A DNA stretch of 13,765 nucleotides from Desulfurococcales archaeon ex4484_204 (GTDB lineage Archaea; Thermoproteota; Thermoprotei_A; Sulfolobales; NBVN01), in the NCBI GenBank assembly GCA_002255065.1, contig NJEF01000041.1, positions 1 to 13,765 on the forward strand, given 5' to 3'. Under the pieces are notes generated by a model, which did not search any database, was not told the origin of the DNA, and saw only the letters and a program-made list of their open reading frames with translations. Below are positions 6,359 to 13,732 of this stretch, in pieces (the stretch's first letter is position 1; the number at the start of each line of letters is the position of its first letter). A program made the translations under genes and the position numbers.

Positions 6359-7873
6359 ATGGATATAGATGAGCTAACAAGGAGGTATTACGGGAGGCTG
6401 TTCATACTGCCGAGAGGGCGGGTCCTAGCCCTACTATACCTAGCGCTAATCGCTGTTGTTGGAACGGTTAACGCCCTCCCGACGAACAGCCCCCTAAGCG
6501 TGGCTCAAAGCGTTGCCCAGTACTCCATACTCGGGGTTACCCTACCAATCATGTACTCAATACTCATAGCGACCAGGGTGTTTAACCTGAAGAGGGTCGT
6601 GGGGCTCTCCGGAGTGATGTTCCTTGCATCCCTGCCAGCTGAGGTCGTTATGTACAGGTTGACGGGGTTAAAGGGCACGGGGATCCTGGCGAGCTCGGGG
6701 CTAGCGTTCGTTATCCTGAACGGCTTCTACCACCTCATGAGGGCGTTCCTCAAGACCTGGTTCACGGGCAACCCTGTTAAGCTCGAGGACGCCTTAAACA
6801 GCTACGCTGTTGAGGGCGATCTAAGGGTTAAGGTGGTTGCGGTAGCTAGGGAGGGGGCAGAGCCAGTAATGCTGGTATTCCCAACGGTTCACTACGGCCC
6901 CTTCAGGAACGTTGGGTCGGCGAGGTTCATATACCACCTCCAGGAGAGGTTCGGGCCCAGCGTTAAGGCGCTGGTATTCCACACTGCTGGCTCCCACGAG
7001 CACAACCTGGTGAGCTCCGAGAGCTCTGAGGAACTAGCTAAGGTGATTAGGAACAGCGTTAACAACTACTTCGCCGTATCGGCTAAGCTAGGGATGTGTA
7101 AGCCTTATAGGGTGAGGAGCAGGGATGGGTGGGAGGTCTTCACCCTGAACGGCCCCACCTTCGTAGCCATGTTCTTCACTAACAGGGGTAGGGGGAACGA
7201 CGACCTCCCCTACGAGCTGTGGGAGGTGGCTGAGCAGCAGCCGGTCCCCCTACTTATAGCTGTAGCTGACTCGCATTCCTTCAGAGGCCCTAAGGTCGTA
7301 GACGTTGGGGAGCTAATGGAGCCCCTTAAGGAGGCCCTGGGTAGGTACAGCTGTGTTGAGGGCGAGGAGTTCTACGTAGGGTACGGTGAGGGGAGGGCGT
7401 CCCTCACTGAGTGTAGGGGGCTGTGCAGCGACGTTGTTAAGGCTTTAAGCATTAGGTTCAGGGACGGGTCTAGGTACGGCTTAGTATACATCTACGGCAA
7501 CAACATGGACGGCGGGTATAGGGAGGAGCTGGAGTCAAGGGTTAGGTCTCTAGGATACATAGACGTTGAGGTGGTAACGCCAGACGACCACAGCTGTGCA
7601 GCATCCTTTAAGGAGTCCCCGTACGATGTCGTAAGCAGGTGCGGGAGCCTCACTAGAGCTGTTGCTGAGGCGGCATCTGAGGCGATGGCTAGCGAGGTTA
7701 GGGCGTACTACTCAACCATGGAGGTGGTCGTTAAGGGCGTTAGGTATGTGGGTAGCAAGATATACGACATGCTGTCAGGGCTTGAAGTCATAGGTAGGAG
7801 GGCTGAGGAGCTCCTCATAATCTTAGCGCTCGCAGTTAACCTAGCGCCTGCAGTGCTGGCAGCCGCTACGTAG
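6359..7873 (+). CDS. DUF2070-family membrane protein with putative metal-binding domain
   Basis: The protein has 504 residues. Four hydrophobic segments occupy the N-terminus (about 21-40, 55-72, 80-99, 105-127) and one the extreme C-terminus (484-504); the roughly 350 residues between them are soluble. That domain holds closely spaced His and Asp motifs: TVHYGPFRNVGSA (176-188), GSHEHNL (211-217), ADSHS (303-307) and DDHSCAAS (409-416). This matches DUF2070, a family of unknown function found mainly in archaea. The motif pattern suggests a metal-dependent hydrolase tethered to the membrane, which is inference only. It reads away from the AAA+ ATPase and is followed 57 bases later by the HD-domain gene. 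ATG 6359 is chosen because it lies about 12 bases after the predicted transcript start. Confidence 0.82.
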   Translation: MDIDELTRRYYGRLFILPRGRVLALLYLALIAVVGTVNALPTNSPLSVAQSVAQYSILGVTLPIMYSILIATRVFNLKRVVGLSGVMFLASLPAEVVMYRLTGLKGTGILASSGLAFVILNGFYHLMRAFLKTWFTGNPVKLEDALNSYAVEGDLRVKVVAVAREGAEPVMLVFPTVHYGPFRNVGSARFIYHLQERFGPSVKALVFHTAGSHEHNLVSSESSEELAKVIRNSVNNYFAVSAKLGMCKPYRVRSRDGWEVFTLNGPTFVAMFFTNRGRGNDDLPYELWEVAEQQPVPLLIAVADSHSFRGPKVVDVGELMEPLKEALGRYSCVEGEEFYVGYGEGRASLTECRGLCSDVVKALSIRFRDGSRYGLVYIYGNNMDGGYREELESRVRSLGYIDVEVVTPDDHSCAASFKESPYDVVSRCGSLTRAVAEAASEAMASEVRAYYSTMEVVVKGVRYVGSKIYDMLSGLEVIGRRAEELLIILALAVNLAPAVLAAAT

Positions 7874-7892
7874 GCAGCTGACCGTGCTCAAA

Positions 7893-7920
7893 GCTTAATT
7901 CCCTACCTACCCTAGTAGGT
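7893..7920 (+). promoter_or_regulatory. Candidate promoter/operator of the HD-domain gene
   Basis: GCTTAATT (7893-7900) is a weak TATA-like element. It is followed by CCTACCTACCC (7902-7912), also found in the DUF2070 promoter. A hairpin or palindrome, ACCTAC and GTAGGT with a CCTA spacer (7905-7920), ends 10 bases before the GTG start, between the TATA-like element and the expected transcript start. Confidence 0.35.
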
Positions 7921-7930
7921 TATGGGTTAG

Positions 7931-9262
7931 GTGTTGAGCGTATTCAGGGACTACAAGATAATTAAGGACCCCCTACACGGATACATAAAGGTCTTCCCCC
8001 ACGAGAGGTGTATAGTTGACTCACCGCCCTTCCAGAGGTTGAGGAGGTTGAAGCAGCTTCCAGCAGCGCAGTACGTGTACCCAGGCGCTGTCCACACGAG
8101 GTTCACCCACTCCTTAGGCGTTATGCACGTAGCGGGCCTCTTCGCCGAACACCTGTACTCTAAGCTGGGGATCGATAGGGCGGAGCTGGAGAGGTTAGTA
8201 GCTATAGCGAGGCTCCTAGGCCTCCTCCACGACATAGGCCACGGCCCGTTCTCCCACACATTCGAGGACCACGTGCTCAGTAAGTACGGAACTAACCACG
8301 AGATCGTTGGGGGTAGGTTGGTTAGGGAGCACCAGGACCTGAGCAGCTGCTTCGACAGGATCGAGAAGGAGTTAGGGGTTAGCGCTAAGGCGATGGGCGG
8401 GATGATCGAGGCCCCCTCAGCCGAGGTGTGGCCGCTTACATCAAGGGTGTCCGGAGGCGTTACTGAGAGATCCCTGTACTACATAATTAAGGGGGCGTAC
8501 AGCGCGGATCTAATAGACTACATCCTTAGGGACTCCCTCTACACCGGGGCTAACTACGGTCTGGGGCTCGACTGGGTAAGGCTCGCCTACAACTCCAGGC
8601 TTGTTAAGGATAGGGTGGTGCTCGAGTATAAGGCTAAGGACGTCCTAGACCACCTCCTCATAGCTAGGCTCTACATGTTTAAGACTGTGTACTTCCATAA
8701 GACCGCTAGGGCTTTCGATAAGGTTATCGGGGACCTCCTAGAGAGGGCTGACCCCGTAGTCAACTTCGGTGAGGCAGTCGATGACTTAAACAAGTACGTT
8801 AACCTAGACGACGAGTCCGTGCTAGGCCACCCCGAGGTTAGGGCTTTAAGCGAGGCTAACTACCTCCTTAACAGGGTAGTACCCTACAAGATGGTGTACG
8901 AATCCCTCCAACCCATTGAGGGAAGCCTATCAACCTTGATAGGGTTCGCTAAGGACGTTATTGAGACAACCCTGGTCGGTAGGCTAAGGGCCTCAGGTGC
9001 TGACGTAGGTGACAGCGCTGTCTTCATTGACACCCCTAAGCTACCCACCAACCCGATGTTCGAGGAGACAGAGGTCGACCTAGTTATGCCTGACGGGGTG
9101 TTAGTTTCCAGGCCTGTTAGGGATACGACCGCTGGTTTAATGCCTAAGGAGATAGCGTTCTTTAGGGTCTACCTACACACCAAGTACTCGAAGTACCTGG
9201 AGCTGGCTAGGACCGTGGCTACCTCGATCTTTAAGGGTAGGGAGCTCAGGTCCTTCTACTAA
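7931..9262 (+). CDS. HD-domain phosphohydrolase, dGTPase/SAMHD1-like
   Basis: This 443-residue protein has the arrangement of the dNTP triphosphohydrolase/SAMHD1-like group. KDPLHGYI (12-19) and the FQRLRRLKQL segment (34-43) come first, then the metal-site residues: His60 in RFTHSLGVMHVA, His100-Asp101 in LLHDIGHGPFSH, and Asp193 in SADLIDYILRDS. All four HD ligands are present, so catalysis on a phosphorylated nucleotide is expected, with cleavage of dNTP to deoxynucleoside plus triphosphate as the best guess. Allosteric-site residues cannot be judged by eye. GTG 7931 is used; TTG 7934 is one codon further. The gene follows DUF2070 after 57 bases but seems to have its own promoter. Its TAA stop overlaps the stop of the convergent mevalonate kinase gene. 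Confidence 0.9.
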   Translation: MLSVFRDYKIIKDPLHGYIKVFPHERCIVDSPPFQRLRRLKQLPAAQYVYPGAVHTRFTHSLGVMHVAGLFAEHLYSKLGIDRAELERLVAIARLLGLLHDIGHGPFSHTFEDHVLSKYGTNHEIVGGRLVREHQDLSSCFDRIEKELGVSAKAMGGMIEAPSAEVWPLTSRVSGGVTERSLYYIIKGAYSADLIDYILRDSLYTGANYGLGLDWVRLAYNSRLVKDRVVLEYKAKDVLDHLLIARLYMFKTVYFHKTARAFDKVIGDLLERADPVVNFGEAVDDLNKYVNLDDESVLGHPEVRALSEANYLLNRVVPYKMVYESLQPIEGSLSTLIGFAKDVIETTLVGRLRASGADVGDSAVFIDTPKLPTNPMFEETEVDLVMPDGVLVSRPVRDTTAGLMPKEIAFFRVYLHTKYSKYLELARTVATSIFKGRELRSFY

Positions 9263-10266
9263 GCCCTGTGAACCCTCACCTCAACCCCCGGGGCCCCGAA
9301 CTTAGCCTTCATCGTTATGGAGGCGTAGAGCCTCATAGCGACCTCAACCCTGTCCTGGGCCTCGGGGGTTAGGGCTATAGCGCAGCCACCGCCTCCAGCA
9401 CCCGTTAGCTTAGCCCCTAACGCGCCGGCGGACCTGGCAGCGTATACCATCTCGCTGAGCTTCTTGTTGGAGACCCCTAGGGCTTCAAGGAGCCCGTGGT
9501 TGAGGTTCATTAGCTCCCCAACCCTCCTCAGATCCTCCCTCGCTAGGGCCTCCTCAGCCTCCTTAGTAACCCTACCTATGGCCTCCATGATTGCGTTAAC
9601 TAGGTCAGGGTACCTACGCTTTAAATCCCTAACAGCCCTAACCAGATCCTTAGTCCCCGCCTCCCTCTCAACGTAGCCTATCACGAAAGGCATTTCACTA
9701 CCCACTTTAAGCTCCCTCCTAACGAACTTCCCGCCTCCCTCAGCCCATATCTTAATGAAGCCCCCGAAGGTAGCTATTGAGGTATCCATTGGAGACGCTA
9801 TCCCCTGAACAGCCTTCTCAACCTCCCAGCCAAGCCTAGCTATCTCCTCCCTGCTTAGGTCCGCCTCAACAGCCGCTGAGTAGGCAGCTATCGTAGCTAC
9901 CGATACGGCAGCCGAGGTACCCAGCCCGGCGCCTACCGGCATCGATGACCTAACCTCTATGTTCACACCCCTCCACACACCTATGTACCTAGATGCTACC
10001 TCCACAGCCTTCTTTAGGTAGGCTATAGCTGATAAGGTCCTGTCATAGTCCGTCTCAATAACTACCTCCTCCGGGGTGTAGGTAACCACGACGCCTGGAA
10101 CCCTTAGGTCTAGGGCCTTAATACGGACTGCCCTATCGCTCCTAGCGGTAGCGGTTACGTAGACCCTCCTATCTATCGCGGTAACTATTGCTGGGAAGCC
10201 GTAAACAATTGCGTGCTCACCGAACAACGTAACCTTGCCCGGTGCTGAAGCAGTAACCCTAACCAC
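9259..10266 (-). CDS. mvk: Mevalonate kinase (GHMP family)
   Basis: This 335-residue protein phosphorylates mevalonate with ATP to mevalonate 5-phosphate, a step of isoprenoid supply for archaeal ether lipids. The three GHMP motifs are present: SAPGKVTLFGEHAIVYG (7-23; Lys11, Glu17, His18), the ATP loop PVGAGLGTSAAVSVA (110-124) and KLTGAGGGGCAIAL (286-299). The catalytic aspartate is Asp161 in SPMDTSIATFGG, and Glu148 fits the magnesium ligand. Length and motifs fit mevalonate kinase better than phosphomevalonate or homoserine kinase. GTG 10266 has GGGAG seven bases upstream. No other mevalonate-pathway gene lies nearby. The TAG stop interlocks with the TAA of the HD gene, and the gene diverges from the membrane protein gene. 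Confidence 0.94.
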   Translation of the reverse strand: MVRVTASAPGKVTLFGEHAIVYGFPAIVTAIDRRVYVTATARSDRAVRIKALDLRVPGVVVTYTPEEVVIETDYDRTLSAIAYLKKAVEVASRYIGVWRGVNIEVRSSMPVGAGLGTSAAVSVATIAAYSAAVEADLSREEIARLGWEVEKAVQGIASPMDTSIATFGGFIKIWAEGGGKFVRRELKVGSEMPFVIGYVEREAGTKDLVRAVRDLKRRYPDLVNAIMEAIGRVTKEAEEALAREDLRRVGELMNLNHGLLEALGVSNKKLSEMVYAARSAGALGAKLTGAGGGGCAIALTPEAQDRVEVAMRLYASITMKAKFGAPGVEVRVHRA

Positions 10267-10321
10267 TCAAGCTCCCAAAGCCTTTCTACGGGGGAGGGAA
10301 AAACGTTTACTGCCGTCCTTC

Positions 10322-10331
10322 AAAAGCTTTT
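10322..10331. promoter_or_regulatory. Symmetric AT-rich element, possible shared TATA for divergent genes
   Basis: AAAAGCTTTT is a perfect palindrome in the 98-base gap between the mevalonate kinase and membrane-protein starts. Rightward initiation about 26 bases away would fall near 10353, 12 bases before ATG 10365; leftward initiation would fall near 10300, 34 bases before GTG 10266. It is not a strong TATA match in either direction. Confidence 0.35.
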
Positions 10332-10364
10332 CACTTACTAGCGGGTACTTAATGTGGTGTAGCT

Positions 10365-11195
10365 ATGAGTAGTGCTGTGAGCGGGGTTAGGTCGTGTGTT
10401 AAGCTCGTTAAGGCGTACGTAATCGCCTTCCTAGTGCTCGGGATGGTTTTCATGTTTCTCTCGATGTTCGCGAGCCCTGCACCACCTGAGGAGCTGGTGC
10501 CCGCTAATGCAGAGGCTGTTAACGTATCTACACGTGCTCTATCTACCTGGGTTAGTACCTACATTACAGGGACGTCTACCTACGAAGCATCCACTTTAGC
10601 CTTATCCGTAGCCGTTTTCACATTCATCCTCTACACAGCGTTCTCTAAGCTAGCTAGGTCTGTAGGGGATAGGGGGTTGAGGGCCGTGTCTAGGGCCCTG
10701 CTAGCGTCCTACATAGTCTCTACAGCCCTCCTCGCTGGGGCAGCTGCCTACGTACACGCCTCCTCGCAGGCTACCGAGTCCGTGGTCACCCAGGCCATCG
10801 AGCCCTTCGGGCCTGGAACCCTTAACACCCCAGCGGTTGGGGATGCTGTGGATACAGCGTTAAGGAGGGCTTACGAGGGAGGCCCCCTAGCCCCCTTCCA
10901 GCTCATGGTGTGTTTAGGGGAGCTGCTGAGGTACCTGTCCTTATCGGCGGTCTACGTAGTACTGGGGAGGGCGTTAAGCCCTAAGTTTTCAAGAGCTATA
11001 GCGGCCCTACTAGTTACCTACTCCTTCTACACCTTCGTGAAGTACTTAACCCCTGTGGTCAACGTTAGCGCTGCCAGTAGCCTAGCCCCCTTAGGGATGC
11101 TGTCCCTCTTCATACTAGTAGCTACCCTCATACTTCAGTGGGTTAACGCTAACGATATTGAGGTGACGTGTGCTAAGCGTTTAGGGAGCGGGTAG
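10365..11195 (+). CDS. Uncharacterised six-segment membrane protein
   Basis: I do not recognise this 276-residue protein. Hydrophobic segments are at about 17-36, 75-95, 109-130, 180-200, 208-228 and 240-260. A loop at 37-74 is rich in Ser and Thr and probably outside; a second external-looking loop (131-178) contains Pro and Gly. Positive residues cluster after segments 2 (KLARSVGDRGLRAVSR, 95-110) and 4 (GRALSPKFSR, 201-210), which by the positive-inside rule places those loops in the cytoplasm. No transporter, enzyme or secretion motif is visible. ATG 10365 has no clear ribosome binding site and a short predicted leader. The next gene is 56 bases downstream with its own TATA-like sequence. 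Confidence 0.75.
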   Translation: MSSAVSGVRSCVKLVKAYVIAFLVLGMVFMFLSMFASPAPPEELVPANAEAVNVSTRALSTWVSTYITGTSTYEASTLALSVAVFTFILYTAFSKLARSVGDRGLRAVSRALLASYIVSTALLAGAAAYVHASSQATESVVTQAIEPFGPGTLNTPAVGDAVDTALRRAYEGGPLAPFQLMVCLGELLRYLSLSAVYVVLGRALSPKFSRAIAALLVTYSFYTFVKYLTPVVNVSAASSLAPLGMLSLFILVATLILQWVNANDIEVTCAKRLGSG

Positions 11196-11208
11196 GGCCT
11201 ATTAGGGG

Positions 11209-11219
11209 TTAAAGTTTTT
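11209..11219 (+). promoter_or_regulatory. TATA-like box for the Mth938-type gene
   Basis: TTAAAGTTTTT lies 33-43 bases before the GTG start. The predicted transcript start near 11240 leaves a short leader containing GGGGGT (11242-11247) as ribosome binding site. Confidence 0.4.
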
Positions 11220-11251
11220 CCCTCCTAAGGTAACCCTACCTGGGGGTATAC

Positions 11252-11608
11252 GTGGCGGGCCAGCCTAGGATAGAGTTCTACGACTTCGGACTTATCGTTA
11301 TTGACGGTAAGGAGTACAGGTCGGACGTGATCATAACCCCTAGAGGGGTTGTAAGCGATTGGTGGAGGATTGAGGGCCACAGGCTCCAGCTACCGGACGT
11401 TAGGGACTACCTACTTGAGGACGTGGACATAGTCGTGATAGGGACTGGGTACGACGGGTTGATGAGGGTTGATGAAGACGTCGTTAACGCTTTCAGGAGG
11501 AGGGGCATCGAGGTGTTCATCGGTAAGAGCAGGGAGGCCGTGAATAGGTATGAGGAGGAGGTAGCTAGGGGGAGGAGGGTTCTAGCATTCTTCCACCTAA
11601 CGTGCTAG
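11252..11608 (+). CDS. Mth938-domain (DUF498) protein
   Basis: The 118-residue protein matches the small archaeal Mth938 family in length and pattern. Its features are IEFYDFGLIVIDGKEYRSDV (about 7-26), the strand IITPRGVVSDWWR (27-39), DIVVIGTGYDGLMRV (59-73), a central helix with RRRGIEVFIG (83-92) and a final basic helix ending in RRVLAFFHLTC. The family has a known fold but no settled biochemical role; related eukaryotic proteins take part in mitochondrial complex I assembly, which does not transfer directly to archaea. GTG 11252 follows GGGGGT at 11242-11247. It stands alone between the membrane protein and the broken phosphatase gene. Confidence 0.85.
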   Translation: MAGQPRIEFYDFGLIVIDGKEYRSDVIITPRGVVSDWWRIEGHRLQLPDVRDYLLEDVDIVVIGTGYDGLMRVDEDVVNAFRRRGIEVFIGKSREAVNRYEEEVARGRRVLAFFHLTC

Positions 11609-11667
11609 TGCTTAAGTTTTGGCTACTCCCCGAGCTAGTGCTCAACGCCCTTCCCTGGCTGACCTGC

Positions 11668-11690
11668 ATCAGCTGATTACTTAAATCATT
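11668..11690 (+). promoter_or_regulatory. Promoter region of the broken phosphatase gene, with small inverted repeats
   Basis: TTAAATCATT (11681-11690) is the likely TATA box, placing the start near 11709. It is embedded in small symmetries: ATCAGCTGAT (11668-11677), and TGATT/AATCA (11674-11678 and 11684-11688). These could be operator half-sites, but short AT-rich repeats arise easily by chance. Confidence 0.4.
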
Positions 11691-11708
11691 ATTTTCATAT
11701 TATGTGTA

Positions 11709-13548
11709 TTGAATAGTGCTGATGTCCATATGGGTAGCGCCTTAGCTTCTAGGTGGGGTACCTCACTCCTAGCGTTTGCGTTGATTGCTGCTGTGGTAGC
11801 TTCGGGTGTAGCAATAGCTTACGCCCAGTACTTCATCATGATATCGTCCAGGACTAACATTAAGGAGCCCCTACTCGTTGGTAAGGTTAGGGGGTTTGAG
11901 GCGTGGATATGGTCTGGAGAGACCAACACAATGCAGTTCAGGATTAAGAACCTAGCTAACTACACCTACCTAGTTAACTGCACCGCCGTACTGCCAAGCC
12001 CTGGGGGACAAGGTAGGTGATGGCCACGGAATAGACATCGTTAAGTTCACTGTCGGCAGCAGCGACGAGGCCGAGGACCTACGGGGTGACGGGGTAGCTC
12101 AGTTCGCTATTAAGGGTAATGAGGAGGTCATCGCTACACCAACCATTAAGGCTATGGGGGACGCTACTCCAGGGGTATTCGACATAGCTGTTAGCTTGGA
12201 GAGGAACGTTAAGCTCGATGACCCACCTAAGTACGTACACCTAAGCTGGTCTGAGAACGACGCGTACCACACGATGACCGTTATGTGGTGGACGGAGTTC
12301 GAGGAGAGCGTTGGCTACGTGGTCTACGATACCGGGCCCCATAACGTCACCTCTGAGTACGCGTACATGGCTGAGGGTAGCGCTCACAAGGTGTGCTATG
12401 GGGCCTGCTGCTTCCCAGGCTACTGGCACGAGGTTGGGTTAACAGGTCTCCAGCCAGGCACTACGTACTACTTCAGGGTCGGCGGGCCCGGTGGCTGGTC
12501 TAGGGAGTGGAAGTTCAGGACGTTAGGTCTAGATGAGAACGTTAAGTTCGTTGTTGGTGGTGATAGCAGGAGGCCTTGGGGCGAGGGCTACGAGCTCAAG
12601 ATATACCCAACGTCTATATCGAACTGGCCATGGGCTAGGGACTGGGTGACTAAGTCAGCGGCGTCCGAGGACCCCGGCCTTCGTGCTGTTCATAGGGGAC
12701 CTCATTGAGAGCGGTAACGTGTGGGAGGACTGGGCTAACCGGTTTGAGGGGATGGAGGAGAACCTCGTTACCTCCGATGGACGTATGGTACCCATAGTCG
12801 CCGTCATAGATGACCACGAGATGGGTTCCTACCCCAACATTGAGAGCACCTACGACTGGTTCAAGAGGATGTTCGCTAACCCAGGGAACGGGCTGTGGTA
12901 CTCCCTGGACTTCCCCAACCTGCACATAACGGTCCCACCTACGACCGGTGGGTTCGTAGGTACTTGGTGGGAGCCTGCAGTACCTGAAGCTGAGGCCCAG
13001 GTTGAGTGGCTTAAGAACGACTAGCGAGCAGCGACGCTAAGTGGAAGATAGTTGCGTTCCATGTCCCGTGGTACACCTGCTTCGAGTTAGGCACCGGCTA
13101 TACTAGCGAGGTTTACCTAAAGTAATGGGCCCAGATAATCGAGGACCCGGCATACGGTGTTGACTTAGTGTTCTCAGGCCACGTCCACAACTACATGCGT
13201 ACATGGCCTTTAAGAACCGTCGAGATTAAGGAGGTATCTATGGATAAGCCGTAGACTAAGGTAGGGTATAAGGCTGTCTACGAGCTTAAGGGTAACAGCG
13301 AGGAGGGGGTAACGTACGTAGTCTCAGGTACTTGGGCAACAGACCCATACGTTAAGGGAGAGCCGTGCCAGATAAGGGACTTCATGGCATCGGTAGCTAC
13401 AAGGCCTTCATACATAGTCCTAGAGCTAACACCTGACGGCAACCTCCACTACTTAGCTAAGGACGCATCCGGTAAAGTGATTGACGAGGTAACGTACCCG
13501 TATGCAACTGAGGAGTTCCCAACACCTGGCTACTGCTACGCTAAATAA
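11709..13548 (+). pseudogene. Purple acid phosphatase-like secreted metallophosphatase, broken by three frameshifts and two stops
   Basis: Rejoined, the gene would encode about 612 residues. An N-terminal hydrophobic segment (GTSLLAFALIAAVVASGVAI, then AYAQ) is a signal peptide or anchor. A fibronectin-like domain follows (WSENDAYHTMTVMWW, GLQPGTTYYFRVGG), then the metallophosphatase domain: FVVGGDSRRP, FIGDLIESG, IDDHEMG, AFHVPW and FSGHVHNYMRTWP, a complete set of purple acid phosphatase metal-site motifs. Reading passes from frame 3 (11709-12020) to frame 1 at a run of five G (12003-12007), to frame 2 at CCCC (12672-12675), and back to frame 1 near 13020. TAA at 13123-13125 and TAG at 13252-13254 then interrupt it before the final TAA at 13546-13548. 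The start is TTG 11709 or ATG 11730. The intact protein would act outside the membrane on phosphate esters. Good motif and codon preservation suggests recent decay; indel errors could explain the shifts but hardly both nonsense codons. Confidence 0.85.
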
Positions 13549-13642
13549 CAAACTTTTTAATATCCAACACCCCGGGTTATGGGGCCTTAAGTTAATTAAT
13601 CTCTAAGTAGCTTAGCGTACGTACCGTGGGTGGTTCATTTTT

Positions 13643-13660
13643 GTAAATGATATCATTTAC
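13643..13660. promoter_or_regulatory. Perfect 18-bp palindrome, candidate operator
   Basis: GTAAATGATATCATTTAC is perfectly self-complementary over 18 bases, centred at 13651/13652. It lies about 36 bases upstream of the TATA box of the gene at the window's right end. This length and symmetry are typical of a site for a dimeric regulator. Confidence 0.55.
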
Positions 13661-13695
13661 GTATATTTGTGGTAATAAGGTTCTATGTAAATAAC

Positions 13696-13703
13696 TTAAA
13701 TAT
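13696..13703 (+). promoter_or_regulatory. TATA box for the gene at the right edge
   Basis: TTAAATAT predicts transcription from about 13727, two to six bases before GTG 13729 or ATG 13733, consistent with a leaderless message. Confidence 0.5.
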
Positions 13704-13732
13704 CCACTCATGCCTTATACTTGGGTGCGTGG

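Larger units (their letters stand above)
13549..13732. other. AT-rich intergenic region with palindrome and promoter elements
   Basis: No protein is recognisable. CTTTTTAATA (13553-13562) directly after the phosphatase stop could be a T-rich terminator or a TATA box; no reading frame follows it. The region is clearly richer in A and T than the genes to its left. Confidence 0.55.

Noticed and set aside
12003..12007. Programmed frameshifting at the run of five G
   Set aside because: One such site alone might be considered, but four further lesions lie downstream. Nothing suggests a stimulatory structure.
13123..13254. Stop-codon readthrough or pyrrolysine at the in-frame TAA and TAG
   Set aside because: Pyrrolysine could explain only the TAG, not the TAA, and three frameshifts in the same gene would remain. 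Gene decay or sequence error is simpler.
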